From: Progne subis subis
Taxonomy: Eukaryota > Chordata > Aves > Passeriformes > Hirundinidae
DNA length: 64,000 nucleotides
Assembly: GCA_022316685.1 (NCBI GenBank)
Contig: JAKJHU010000030.1
Location: 11,359,360 to 11,423,359 of the forward strand
Direction of reading: 5' to 3'
Position numbers and translations under genes: made by a program. Numbering within the stretch: position 1 is the first letter of the stretch; each line of letters opens with the position of its first letter. Shown here one piece after another: positions 11,152 to 24,261 of this stretch. Under the pieces are notes generated by a model, which did no database searches, had not been told where the DNA came from, and saw only the letters and a list, made by a program, of their open reading frames with translations.

Positions 11152-14100
11152 GTGAATCCTCAAAGGTTTTTTCACATAGTATTTTGTTTTAAATAGCTAT
11201 GGCTTTGCTGTGACTTTGAAAGCCCACGGAATAGATATGGTATCATGTGAGTGAGAAAGTAAGATTGGGAAGAACCCTTTTATGCCTATTCTTCACAGAG
11301 CTTTAAGAAGAAATCAGGCTATATTTTTCAATTTTCTACTACAGATTTTTGTGCTGTTATAGCAAGATTTGGGAAAATTGTTGCTAGATGTCTTTATCAT
11401 GGAAAAAGTGCTAGTGGCCTGTTTGAGATGCAGGATACCTGTTCCATCCCTGCTGGCCACACTCCCCTGGTTGTATGGGTATTCCCTGCACCTTTCAACA
11501 GTGCACTGTACAGGTAGCTCTGTACCTACCCATGGCAAATTTAATCACAAGAGTTTTACAAGCTTTTCATTATCATATGCCTCAGTAGGGCAATTTGAAA
11601 AGCACTACTTAAGGAATATCTTTATTCTTACATGGGCATTATGGCTTATGCACTTAATGCAGAATACAGTTCTGCAAGTAAACTATCATGAAGTCTTTGG
11701 AAAGAACGACTTTTTCTGTGTGCTGACACAACACTTTTTTTCTTGTGTTGACGATGGGTGCAGCTCACTACACTCAGCTGCCAAGCGAGCAACCCAGAAG
11801 TACTGATTTCTTTCACAAGACAGATTATATATTATCAACAAAATGCTCAGTCTGAAAGAAAGTGGTCCAAAAGCCACAGGCCTCCTTCTAGTCTGGGGAC
11901 CTGAGTCTGAAATAAGTGTAGAAATTTATGTTTAGGAGTCTGATCCTTTTAAGCAACCTTTGAAAGCTGATTACATGATTGTTCACATCCATTTTTATTA
12001 GGTATCACAACTTCTTTGTTTTGATGAAAAACTCACTGTTAAGTTACTGGCAAGTGGCATTGGGCTACAAAAGTGTTCTATTAATACAGATCATGCTGAT
12101 AACAAGATTTTAAAAAGTTGATTTAATACTACTCCATATAAAAACAGTGAAAGATGATGAGGAACACACAAAATGCAGAATGTAAGTTTTGCTCCTTCCA
12201 GCAGACCTATTCTCAAAGGTAAGAAAACTGTTGTCCACACAGCCTTAAGCCAAAGCAACCTCAGAAAACATCAGCTCTGCAGAAGCAGAGTTCTCCCAAG
12301 CTTCAGTACGACACATAAAGACTGGAAGATTTTTGGTAAAAGTATCTGGCATTTTAACTGGCTTTCTGTCATCCCCCAATGTCTGCGATCTGTAACAGCT
12401 TTTCATGAAAGAGGAGGCTGCAACTACTGTTTATCTGAGGCTATGATCTGGGGGTCCACATTAATGGTTTTGATAACTAAAGGTTGTCACGTGGATACCG
12501 CTTGACTCTGTAGGAGTCCATTCTCTATTTAGTGACCCTACTGAAATGTCACAGAATGAAGATTTTAGAGAAGAGAACATTTATAGAGCAGGGAAGCATT
12601 GTCTTAATCCAGTGTGAAAATACAGGGGAAAATAGAAGGGCTCACCCAGCAGATGGGTTTCTAGCTGAACAGTTGAATTTATCAAAATAACGTATGTTAA
12701 AATGTGTGATAAAAACCATTTAAAGATAACCTGAAAGCACAAAACCAAATTATTCATCAAGAAACTTGCCACATCCTCAGTTTTCCGTTACACATTGCAC
12801 TTTCATAACCAGTTTCACAGGGTTTGTCATAGTTAAATTGGTTTTGTCTACATTTATTTCTAAGTTTCTAAGTTGTGTGGGTTTATTTTATTACTGTGAG
12901 TGTCAGAGAAAACTGCAGTTTCTCAAGTTATTCATAATAGAAAAGAAACTACAGGACTATCTCAATTTAAGCCTCCAGAAGCCCCCAATTCCTTATAAAT
13001 TTGAGGTTATTAATTCTAGGTAAAACACAGCATGACTATGCAAATACTGTTTCCCTGCTCTGATAAGCACTATCCATTCAAGCTGCCTCATTCAGAGTGT
13101 TTTCCTGCCTGGTTTTTCACTGAAATTAAAGTTTTACAGTCATTTAAGTGTATATGAGTGGTGGGAATGAAATCAACCAACAAGAAAAACACCCCCCCCA
13201 ACAAACTAGTAATTTTTTAAAGGGCATATCTGAAAAATGTGCGCTAATAAGGGCATTTATTATCAAAAAGCACTATAACTCCTAGACGTTATCCAAGTAA
13301 GCCCTTGAGAGTTCAAAGAAACAGAGAGATTATTAATATCATGATGCTTCCAGCTAAAATAATTGAAATTATTAGTCAAGGATTGAGGAGAAAGCCATTT
13401 GAATAGATACTGCTGTACCTCTTTTCCAATAAATACTAAAAATTCTGTAGACTGAGCATATGCAAACATCTTAGAGGGTGGACATCAAATACAGCTTTGT
13501 AACTTGATCCAAAGAGCATGCACATTCACTTCTTAATTTATTTGCTCTTGGTTAGAACTGTACCACTAACTCATCAGATAAACAAACTGGTCAGTTGACT
13601 ACATCCCAACAGGCAGTGTCAGTTTTTAGCAGGTGTGCTTGAAGGACTCTTCCTTTCTGCTCTTTGAATCATTCTGTAGACACTAATGAGCATCCCTCTT
13701 CAGCTTTAATTATTGCTCCCTGATAAGTCAACATAATAGGAATCAGCTTAACCAACCATACTCCCCAGTGACATGTTCAATTACTCAGGTTGTACTTCTC
13801 TGCAAGAGGTCTGAGGGGTTTCTAATTTAACGTTGTCAAAAAAATAAACAGAGGTATTGGTTACAGTTTATCTTTTGACCCTTATGTCATCAAATCTAGT
13901 AAGATACCTCCTCTTGGAAGGGAGCAGAAGATTAAATACTTTAAAATTACTATGCTGGTTTTACTTTTTAAATAAAATTAATTACTACCTGTAAAGTGAT
14001 TTATGTCAAGCTATGTTTTATGAGGAGAGACATGGACATTTTGACAAGTGTTTGTTGATGTATGATTGTATTTATAAAGCTGTTTGGTTTTCAGTTTTAT

Positions 14101-14293
14101 AAAATACAAAAGTGGTAGTATTTATTCATCCATATTTACTTAAAGAATAAAGTACCAGAATTAGTTAATTTCTATTTTTGACAAATACAAACAGCTGTTT
14201 TCCATAACCAGAAATATCAGTGTCAGAAATGAAAGTAAGAAGACTTTTATTTAGCAAGCTCATTATTAAGAAATGAAATGGCAGTTTTGAGGT

Positions 14294-14311
14294 AAAAAAA
14301 AAAAAAAAAAA
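14294..14311. repeat. Poly(A) tract
   Basis: Pure run of 18 A. Confidence 0.95.
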
Positions 14312-16102
14312 GAGGCAGTCTCTGCAAAAAGAATACTTACAAAATGTTTTAAAACTAATTAATTCCACTGGATTAAATTCAAATTTTGTAAAAAATAAAT
14401 AGAAATTATATTCCATTTTTAAAAGGTAAATTATTATTTAATCTGACCTCAAAAGGTAACAAAGGACCTAGAATCTTGTCGAACAGTGTTGGCCTCAAGT
14501 ATCATATTTTTGGTGACCTGAATAGGTTTATTATCATCCACTTGGGCAGCAGAATGGTATTCTCCTGCAATAAAACTATATTGTCAAATACAAAATTATA
14601 ATAATAATATAATAGTCTTGTCAAATGACCATAGTGTCATTCTGAACATCTCTTAGAACATCTACAGATAGAAATATAAGCGAGTTTTTCTTTTTAGCTC
14701 TGTTTGAGTATTTAAGTGGAGAAGGCTGAAATTTTACTATCACTTTACAGAATACTTCCAAAGGATGAAAATACTTAAAAATAGTCAGTATAATTTTGTA
14801 TTGTTTCCTTTGTCAACACATTTCACAAAAAAAAAAATCTGAATTTTGTAGCACTGAAACATTTGATGCAGAAGTTTCTCATTTCCTCATTATAGCAACG
14901 ACCATCTTGACTGACCTACTGTGCTATTTACCAAACATATACTAAAGCTTAATGCATATGACAATTAAGCAAGCACTCATTTTATAGTGAATATTTATGT
15001 AAGCACTTTGGACCACAACTAAGAATTCAGTAAAAACATGGACAAAGGACTTGCAAAATGGAAACTTCAAGCACAAACCTTGGTTTGGGTGGAAGCAAGA
15101 CCACACCCTGAATCTCTCACTATTTCACAACTATACATTCAACCTCTTCCAACCTTTTGATCTTCTTCCATGTTTGTTCCACTGTTCTTATACAACAAAA
15201 TCACATTTGAGTATGGCTTCATTTTTATGTTTAGCAACATCCTTCTTAATAGATCAAAAATTTAGTTCTCCTTATGATCAGTATTACTATTTTCCTTAGC
15301 AGAATTATTAACTCTAATAGCTGATATTTTTTTGTGGAGGTGTATCAGTAGAAAAAGACAGATGTCAGGCTCAGTTCCGGGAGCTCATCCTAAGTTCCAG
15401 GCAATAGAGTGGTTCTGGGCAAATGATGAATATACACTATGACAAACATACACAACAGCACACTATAAATACACATAATCAGATCTCATTTCTAGAATTT
15501 CTTCAAAGATAAAACTAAAAAAATAGAACAGAAAATTATAGCCTCTAGAAATAAAAACTTCACTGCGAGTAGTAATTCTGAAGAAGCCCAAAGGGCCCTT
15601 GGTAAACAGCAGAGATAAAAGCTTCTGCAGGATCCATAACATGCCCAACAAAGACACAGCACAGTTATATCAGTGTCTAACAACAGACTGTGAGAGTTCT
15701 GCAAACAAACACCATATGGAAGAACAGAAATCTGTTATTTAACCTAAAGCTCTCTAATTGCCTGGGGTTTAGATGAAAAGATCTTCCCAGCATCACAGAA
15801 ATTATTCTTCAGTTCTTGAGCTTCAGAAATCTAACCCTAGGCTCCCTTCACTGCCAGTGGGACAAGGCATTTCAAAACCTACATATTCTGACATCTCCTA
15901 GAACCAAGTTCTACCTTGATTATTCATGTGCTTTGGTACTAGGTGATTGAAAATGAGGATACACTATCAAATGACAGAACACATTAAGTACTTCCTTTTG
16001 GCAAGGAGATCTTTTCACATCAAGCAACAAGGCATGCTCCCAGATAACATTTTGGACAGTCAGGTAAAATTAATCCAATCCTTTACATTAGGCAGAGTAA
16101 TG

Positions 16103-16134
16103 TTTTTCTTTTTTTTTCTTTTTTTTTTTTTTCC
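16103..16134. repeat. Poly(T)-rich pyrimidine tract
   Basis: T-runs with single C breaks, ending TTTTCCAGGTAAG on the plus strand. That strand is antisense to TRPS1. Confidence 0.95.
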
Positions 16135-17191
16135 AGGTAAGATAAAAGTTTCTTTTACCAACCTGGTGAATACACAAGGGCAGAGCAGAAGCACACAGCA
16201 AGTAGGTTGCTTAGGTACCGACACATTACAAAGGCAACTCTCAGTACATTTTCTTTACCATCAAAAAGAAACCTTCTCCAAATAACTGTCAGGAGTGGGA
16301 AGCCTAATCCACAATGACTTAGTCATACTTCCAAATTAAAGGTAGGATGCCACAGAGAAAGCAGTAAAAAGAATCACTCTTCTGGTATGTTTTCAGCCTT
16401 GGACAAAAAACGACACATCTTTCCCATTATTAGGACAGGCTGACATGTCCTTAATGAGTAGCAATTTTTCTTAATTCTCCACAGTGAGAACAAAGCTAAC
16501 TAATTGTAAATACAAAAATTAAAAATAATCTGGTCTAGGATCACTAGATTTATAGCAATGGAGGAGAAACAATCTTTCATAATATAGTCACTCAGTCCAC
16601 TAAATAGATGAAAATGTGTCACAGCATCAGCTTGTCACAATCTCTTCCTACTGATGATGCTACACCAGGAAGGTTAATTCTCCCAACAAATCAGACAGAC
16701 TGGATTCCCATTTCTTTTGGTGACTTTTATATGGCTGAGGCAGGTTCTTCAAAGCTGCTGCACTGTGACCTTTTGCTTTCAGCAGCTGTCTGCAAAAAGG
16801 CTTCAGACAAACAGTTCAGAACCAGGGCATGACATGGAAACAAGACTTCACAGCCTTGGGCTAATGTGGCTCCGCACAGGATAAACAGTTTTTTTGTCTA
16901 TCTTTCAGGGTTTATCTCTTTTATGACTCATGTTGAGTAATTGTTTCCACATCCCTTTCTGTCATAAAGGACAGGGAACATGCTTGTTTAAGACAAGAGC
17001 TTTACATGGAATTTAGGAGGAATAGGACACAATCTAGAGCTCTTGCTACTATGTCTTTGGTTGGATTGGCTTTGTTGTTCTCCCTTTCACCCTGCCCCTC
17101 ATTTTTCAGCTCAACAGTCCAAGCTGATAGCTGACTGTAGAAGAAACAGTCTCTATGAGGCCTCTGAAATTTGCAGTATGGCTGCTAGCAG

Positions 17192-17276
17192 TGATAAATG
17201 AGAGTTATAACTGATACACCTCATTTCAGTGCATATAAGCAAAATCACACACTGATAAGATAACACATAAAGATAA
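17192..17276. promoter_or_regulatory. Cluster of WGATAA motifs in intron 5
   Basis: Plus-strand matches are TGATAA at 17192-17197, TGATAA at 17253-17258, AGATAA at 17258-17263 and AGATAA at 17271-17276. Three of the four fall within 24 bp. WGATAR is the site bound by GATA factors and by TRPS1 itself. Regulatory function is inferred from density alone, and short AT-rich motifs also occur by chance. Confidence 0.3.
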
Positions 17277-20200
17277 TGGGTGAATGCAATCCCGTTCTTC
17301 ATTCAGCAGATAGCAATCTTATTTCACTTTTGTTATTGAACATGAAACATAAACTTACCCTGAGAAAACAGGAATTTAAAATCTTGCCTTCAGAAGTTCT
17401 ACCAAGAGCAAGAGCACTGCACTTACATCATATGAAAATACACCATGAAGTACAACACAAGAAGCCAGAGTACGAATAGGATCTTATTTACACGTTCTAG
17501 TGCTTTATTATGTATTTATGTTATATACCTTGATTAAATCTTATCTCTTGATTCTATTATCATAATATGCCACTTAAAGAAACAAACAATCTCCACCCTC
17601 CCAATGTGGGGGGAGGGCAGGGGGAACATAAAACCACAAGAAAAGCATACCAGCAGCATCAAACCACTCATACTGGAACTACAAGTTCTTCTGGTTCATC
17701 AGCCAATACTGAGCTCCTTAGCAAAGACAGATTTGATGATATGTAACAATGCTTTGTGTCAGCATGCAAAAGTCAATCACATACCAGTTACAGAGACAGG
17801 CAAAAGGAAGCATAGCTCAGGGAAGAGCTGGGCACTCCAGGCGCAGTCAAGACTGCACAGATGCCACACAACAGATGCAACCCCACCGCAGTTCCAGCTC
17901 ACCCTGCAGGGAAATCCTAAGTGTCATCTCCTACCAACTGACCTCTCTGAAACTCTGCTTCCCCACCCAAGCCACAGCATGGTTTTTGTGGCACTCATGT
18001 TCACATGCAGTCTGCTAGAAATGGGGATGATGAATATGAAGACATTTAGGACTGGGAGAGAGAATAGGTCCTTCAGAGAGGAAACAGCAGAAGACAGCAA
18101 CTCTCAGCATACACAGTCATCAATTTATATGCACATAATCACTCTCTCTACATAACTAAAAAAGCCATGACAAATCTGCTCTTAGTGATTTCTGGAAGAA
18201 AAGCAAATCAACCTAGATAAATTGTCACAGGTTACCCTTCTGTAGTTTTCTGCTGATTGCCACACTTGCCATTACGTTACATGTCCAAACTCAACATCAC
18301 ACGTAGCAGAATGTAAACTCAATTATCCCCCACAAACACTACTGAGAAGGGCAAGTGAATCTACATCTGTGAAAAAAAATGAACGAGGTGGGGAAAGAAG
18401 TGAAAATAAGTATTTTTCTCAATCCTTACTATAAAAGCTTCCAATGTATTTAAACATGGGGAGATATCTTGACTTTTTATTTAAAAAATAGAGAAAAGGA
18501 AGCTTCCAAAGCAGCCTGAAAACTGTTCTGCAACATACACTTAAGCACTGCGCCCAGATAGGTAAGAGATGTTTGCATGTTATTACTGATTAACCCATAC
18601 AATATTTCACATGACATTTGCTCATTTGGAGCAAATAATTAAGAGAATGAACAAAGCTTTGTGAATACAAGAGCAGTAGGTTAAAAGTCTTACTCCCCAT
18701 CTAAGCAGTTTTGTCAATCTACTTTCTTAAATTTTTCCCAATGTTTTCCCCGATCCTTTTCTACATTATAAAATTGGCAGCATATGACATTTGGACAGTA
18801 ATTAAATTTTCAACTAAGTCCAGCAGGTTTTGGTTACACAGTTATGCATGTCTAAAGTGATGCAATGCAGATGTACGAGTCAGTCTCTTTAATACCTACT
18901 TCATTAACAATAAGTTCTTCAGTGTGAAAATAGAAAACTCCACTCCCACATAACTATCCAATCATGGATTTTCAGAGCTTTCATATGAACATGGAAATAC
19001 TATCAGATGTGTTAGGCATGACTTCTTTTCTTGCTACAGTTCTTTATATATATGAGCTCCAAGGTACAAGGCATATCATCAGTTTAATGAAAGACAGGAA
19101 GAAACCATTCTATATCAAAGAATAGTAAGAGAAAAACAAGCAAAGTAAGTACATATGGAAATCAAGAGCAGTCATGGCAATTTTTTCTTCTCACAACAGC
19201 CAGCAGTACTCTACGTTTTTACATTCCTTAAAAAACCCAACAAGAATAAAAAGACCGGACAGTTTGAATATTAAAAATATTCTTTTTTTCCTCATTTTCC
19301 AGCTATGTTTTTTCCCTTTAACCATTTCATATTGAAAGACCATCACACTTACACTCTAACAGATCTTGTAGGAACTTCTTAAATCTGCTTAGACTTCTAC
19401 TCTTTTTATAGCTAATCTTGATCAAATTATATAAAGAGAAAGCTTGACACAATGTAAAAAAGTGACAAGCATGTCTGGAATTAAGGAGCCTGCCTATGGA
19501 AAGTGCACAGAGAAGGCAACACCTTCCTTTAGCACATACTTCCTTCCGCTAATACATATGAAATAATAGTGCAAATAAAATAAGGCTGGTCAGTTTCTGT
19601 AGTAGGCACATAGTACTGGATAAAGAGTTGTCAAACAAATTGGGCAAAGGCCAGTGTGGTGGTTGAAATGGTAAAAAACATGTAATGTTTTGTTGGAACT
19701 TTCAGTGACTAGCTGAAAGGAAGCATTATAAAACTTATTATAATGTTTCAAAAATATATCACTGTCAGTAAATCTATATTGCTGAGACACGTTTACATAA
19801 AATAAAAACATAAATGGTAGAGTTTCATTCCTATGGTGCATGTAGGCCTTCAGGAGACTTGTTCCTGTGTAGAGATGCAGCTGAGTATTTGTCCCAAAGA
19901 GATATAAAATTACCCCCTTTAAATGTCTCTTATCTCTAACAGAAATTTTAAAAATAACATTCATTCAAAGGTAAAGGAAACAGTATAGATAATGAGGAAA
20001 GTGCTGAGCACGACAATAGGCTGACAGACCACAACATCTATCTTCACCTTAAGGGACATGCAAGGAGAAATTGGAATGTGTACCGTCAATATGTTTTTGG
20101 AGTTGATCCCTCTACAAATGTCATGCTCAATTGCAGTAGGTATTTATATGCATTAGTGGCAAGGCACTGTAATGAGCATGCACTGTATATGTTATTATGC

Positions 20201-20400
20201 CTGTATGCTGCTATCTATTTTCATCACCCTACTCAGCTTTAGAAACAGTGAATACTTCCTGTGACAAACCAGCTGGATAGACATACACACAGCCCAACTT
20301 AATGAGAGCCTCACAAACTGCAAATAAGAAAAGTGTTCTGTTCATTAAAAGATAAGGCTGGAAGTTTCCCTTAAAAAGAGAACGATGATCATAAAAATTA

Positions 20401-20545
20401 TTGGTTTCCTTTTTTGGTTTTGAGTGGGTTTTTGTTTGTTTGGGTTTTTTGTTGTTTTGGGGGTTTGTGTGTGTGTGTTTTTTCTTTTTTTTTTTTTTTA
20501 AGTTTGTTTTGGGGGATTTTTGTTGGGTTGTTTTTTTTTTTTTTT
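20401..20545. repeat. T/G low-complexity region with (GT)n and poly(T)
   Basis: About 145 bp of nearly pure T and G on the plus strand. It includes a short (GT)n, several GGG-GGGGG runs and two T-tracts, and ends TTTTTACAGG. The two overlapping open frames here are artefacts of composition. Confidence 0.95.
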
Positions 20546-21842
20546 ACAGGCAACCTCATCAGCCAGCCCTTTATGTCCTACAACAGTGTTACAATCCCAT
20601 GATGATAAAGTTTGACACAATGGTAAAAATTTAGAGTGTTTCAGAGAACAATATTCTTATCAACCTTTATCTCTCATTTTTAATGAAATGAACGGAACGG
20701 AAGAAAAAGAAAAGCAGCAGGGTAACCTAGTTGCAAACTATGCAATTGTAACCATTTTGATGGGCGCTTTCCCTGCTGCTGAGACATTCAGAGGAAAAGC
20801 CCTTTTAAAAAGTGAGATAATTTTCATTTAGTACCCACAGACAGTAAATTAAAAAATACAGCAAAATATTAAGGACGTATTTACATGCTGGGGAATCTAT
20901 CAAACTCAAACAGAAGTGTAAAGATTCAGGTGGACCCTTGGCACTGCAATACTCCAGCGAGACTCTGGGACTAAATGTTTAAGTATACATACAATATGGT
21001 TAGAAAATGGAACAAATCCAAAGCAATTGTAAAAAATATGTGAAAAGATACATATTGACATGTACACAGATTATATGAGCACCATTTTTAAGCAACTATT
21101 AAATGCTGAATGCATTAAGCACTGGCATAAAATTCCAGCTTCCCAGCATTATGTCTTAATCCAAATAACATTAATATTAAGCATCAAAATAAATTCTTTC
21201 TAAGGTCAGTGAGATAAAAACCCATTACCTGTTTAGACTGGTAAGTAACTTTTAATAATTTGTAATCTTTTTAAGAGCAGACTTTTAAATGAGTATGTAT
21301 AGTAGTTACTTGGTGTTACTTTATGAAAATGGGTGTATTGTCTCCTTGCCTTTCTCTGCTCTTAAGCTGCTGCTGAAGTTCTCAGATACATGTCTGATTC
21401 CTTGCTTTCCTGAAGGAATTGCATGGGTCTTTGTAGTATTATTAACACCCATCTCCCCCACCCTCCAGCCCCCAAAAGGAGGTTTTCTGGAATGCTTATA
21501 CAGTGCTAAAAAAGGGATTTACTAGATTGGCTTTGCAGAGACAGTATCACAATTCAATTCTCACTGGGAGGGACATTCACCTTGCAGAGCACATTCTGGC
21601 TTTTAGTTTGCCAGTCTCCAAAACCTGAGCGCCACTTTGTAGCGTTCTTAGGAATGACAAAATCTAGCTATTTCAACCTGTCAAAAGCACTGATTTAAAA
21701 CATTTGAGCACTGAGGTTAAGGTTTGTTTCACCTAGATCAAAAATTAATTTAAAGTAAGTCCATCAAGTCCCTTGATTTCTGTAAACTGTGACAAAAATC
21801 AAGAACAGAGCCTTATTGATTTACTCTTAGAATAGTGTTTTG

Positions 21843-21862
21843 ATTTGTTTGTTTGTTTTTTA
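21843..21862. repeat. Short (TTTG)n repeat
   Basis: Three to four TTTG units ending in T6. Confidence 0.85.
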
Positions 21863-22388
21863 AATTTAGTATCAGTAAATGCAATGCAAATTTAGTGGTT
21901 GCTTAGGTATTATAAGCTTTGGGGAGACAGACAGGACCAGAGAATGAGGAATACTGTCAATTTAAATACTCTGGATATGCCCAGTACAGCCATTCTGAGA
22001 TCTCCAAGCTGTCCTTTCTCTGCCTTTCCATTCAGTATCATTAAAGTGAACTTAGAGACAGCTCATACTTTCATTAGCAAGTATTAATACTTGCACCCAT
22101 TTGTAAATGAAGAGAGACTGGTGTACCAGAGAGCATCTGCTGAGTTGTCTCTCTTCTGTTTGGTTTGGTCATCTCTTTGCTTTTAGAGAAAAGAACAAAT
22201 GGCTTAGGTGGGTAAGATTTTTGAGTCTGAAAGTCCAGGTGATTTCAGGGCATGTACTGGAACTGCAGGGATTGTGGACAATCCACCAAGAAGCTCTGGC
22301 CAGTTCAGACCCTGTCACACCCTGCATATGAAACACTGAAAATAAACTGTCTTATGACCAGTATGGCAGTATGGAATGAGAGGGGGGG

Positions 22389-22416
22389 AAAAAAAAAAAA
22401 AAAAAAAAAAAAAAAA
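22389..22416. repeat. Poly(A) tract of 28
   Basis: Pure run of 28 A directly after a run of seven G. AATAAA at 22341-22346 lies about 42 bp upstream. Confidence 0.95.
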
Positions 22417-24196
22417 GACAAAAATAACCCCTCCTATTGCTTAGGAAAAAACTACCTAAAAGACTTGGCTGACATAAGAAGGCAAAAGAGCACTTCCTGC
22501 ACGAATTTCATAAACCACAGTGGAATATAAAAGAAACTTGTCTCTAACATATTCCCTAAAGCTCACCACCAGACTCAACATTAAGTGACCAACTTAATGA
22601 TTTTGCTCAGTTGCAGCGTAACATCTACAGGATGTTGACAATATTGCACTATTTATCTTTAGTCACAATGCAGAGTTGTCCTTTAGGCACAGAATAGAAA
22701 ACATTACAGATACCAAACAAGGTTCGACTGAGGTTTTAAATGCCGTCATGCCACGATGAATTCCATGGTCTGTGGCATTGCTTTACAATCCAGCTCAGAG
22801 GGGAACAAATCCCTGGTTGAGACTTATGAATACCACTGTTAAAGAAAATGGCTTTAAATTCTCTGCTAACATTAGGCAGCACTGGAATTAACCCCACTCT
22901 TAATCTTAGACCATGTCCTGGCAGCCTTCAGTTGAGCTTTTACATCAAAAGAATTCCCATCTAATGTACAACAATGTGACCATGGTCAGCATGGTAAATC
23001 TGAAGCTTCCACTCCAACCATATCCCTTCTCCTGTGTCAATCCTCGGGTGAATTCTAATTCTGCTCTGCGCTGAAAATGACCAGCAGCGTAGCAGCAATG
23101 TCTTGAGGTGACAGTTGTCAATAGCAAAGCTCTCACACCAGTCACCACTGCTAATTAATAGCTCTTCTTTGGGCTGTTGATGTATTGAAGTTCAACAGTT
23201 GTGACTGGCTTGTTAACAGCTATGAAATCTCTAGCTGGCAACAGAAAATGATTCATTGCAAGGGTGATGAGTAAGTTTTGGTGAATTGTACATTAGTGTT
23301 TTCTTTCCTCATTCCTCTCCTTTTTTGAGAAAGGAGAACCTTTTATATATTAGCATGCCTTATCATACACATTTTATGAACTTTAAATTCCTAATTTTTG
23401 CAGGCTTTTTATAGTAATAGTATTTCTGGTCTTATGGAACAGTTTTGCTTCAATACAAAAAAGAGCAAAGATTTTAGCATTTTTACAATAATATAGTGGG
23501 GAAAAACATGAAATTCTGAAATTGTTGTAACCAATTTGGTTGGTAAGTTTTACTCCCTCAGAAAAACAGATCTGAAAGTGTTTCAAGCCACTTCACCTAT
23601 AAAAAAGGTATTGATATGTATTACGATGATGTCTAAAACCACAGCCTCACAATATGAGACCTTTATTAGACAAATGAAATTATATGTGTGGCAACTGTGA
23701 TCTGCTGAAGGACAGGAAAGAATAGAGCCCCATTCATCCACTGGAGAAGCCCCCAGAAACCATCCTAAACCACTGAGATAACAGCACAAATAGTCACAAT
23801 TCCACCAAGGATTACAGTTCATTCCAAGCAAGTTTCCAAAGTCCACCCTGGCAGCAGCATGCATTCAGGAACAAATGCTCTCAGCTTCGGAAAGGTAGTC
23901 AAGCTGGACATCACATACTGCATTAATTAACTGATCAGTGAGTAAATAAGACAACTTTCATCTGCAGTTTTGCTGCTGTGGTCAGCAAAAAGCTTTCAGT
24001 TATCTGTCCTATTGCAAACAAGAAGGCAAGGTCTATTTATTTTTCCTCGGAACCACATTAGTTTTAATTAAAATTTATGCTATTGTTCCAAGAACTATAT
24101 ACTCTCTAAATTTGTAAGGGCAAATAAGAACAGTGGTGAGGAGGGGCCTAGGCATTAATGTGTTTTTGTATTATTATGAATTAATCAGGCACTTGT

Positions 24197-24261
24197 AAAA
24201 GATAGGGAAGCGGAAAAGGAGAAATTGGGGGAAGGGGAAGAAAGGAAAATGGGGGGACAGA
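24197..24261. repeat. Purine-rich low-complexity stretch
   Basis: About 65 bp almost free of pyrimidines on the plus strand, with runs of G4-G6. Confidence 0.8.

Noticed and set aside
17604..18155. Longest open frame outside TRPS1 (183 codons, plus strand)
   Set aside because: It has no recognisable domain, biased low-information composition and no splice or promoter context. It lies antisense in an intron. Chance is the simplest reading in 64 kb.
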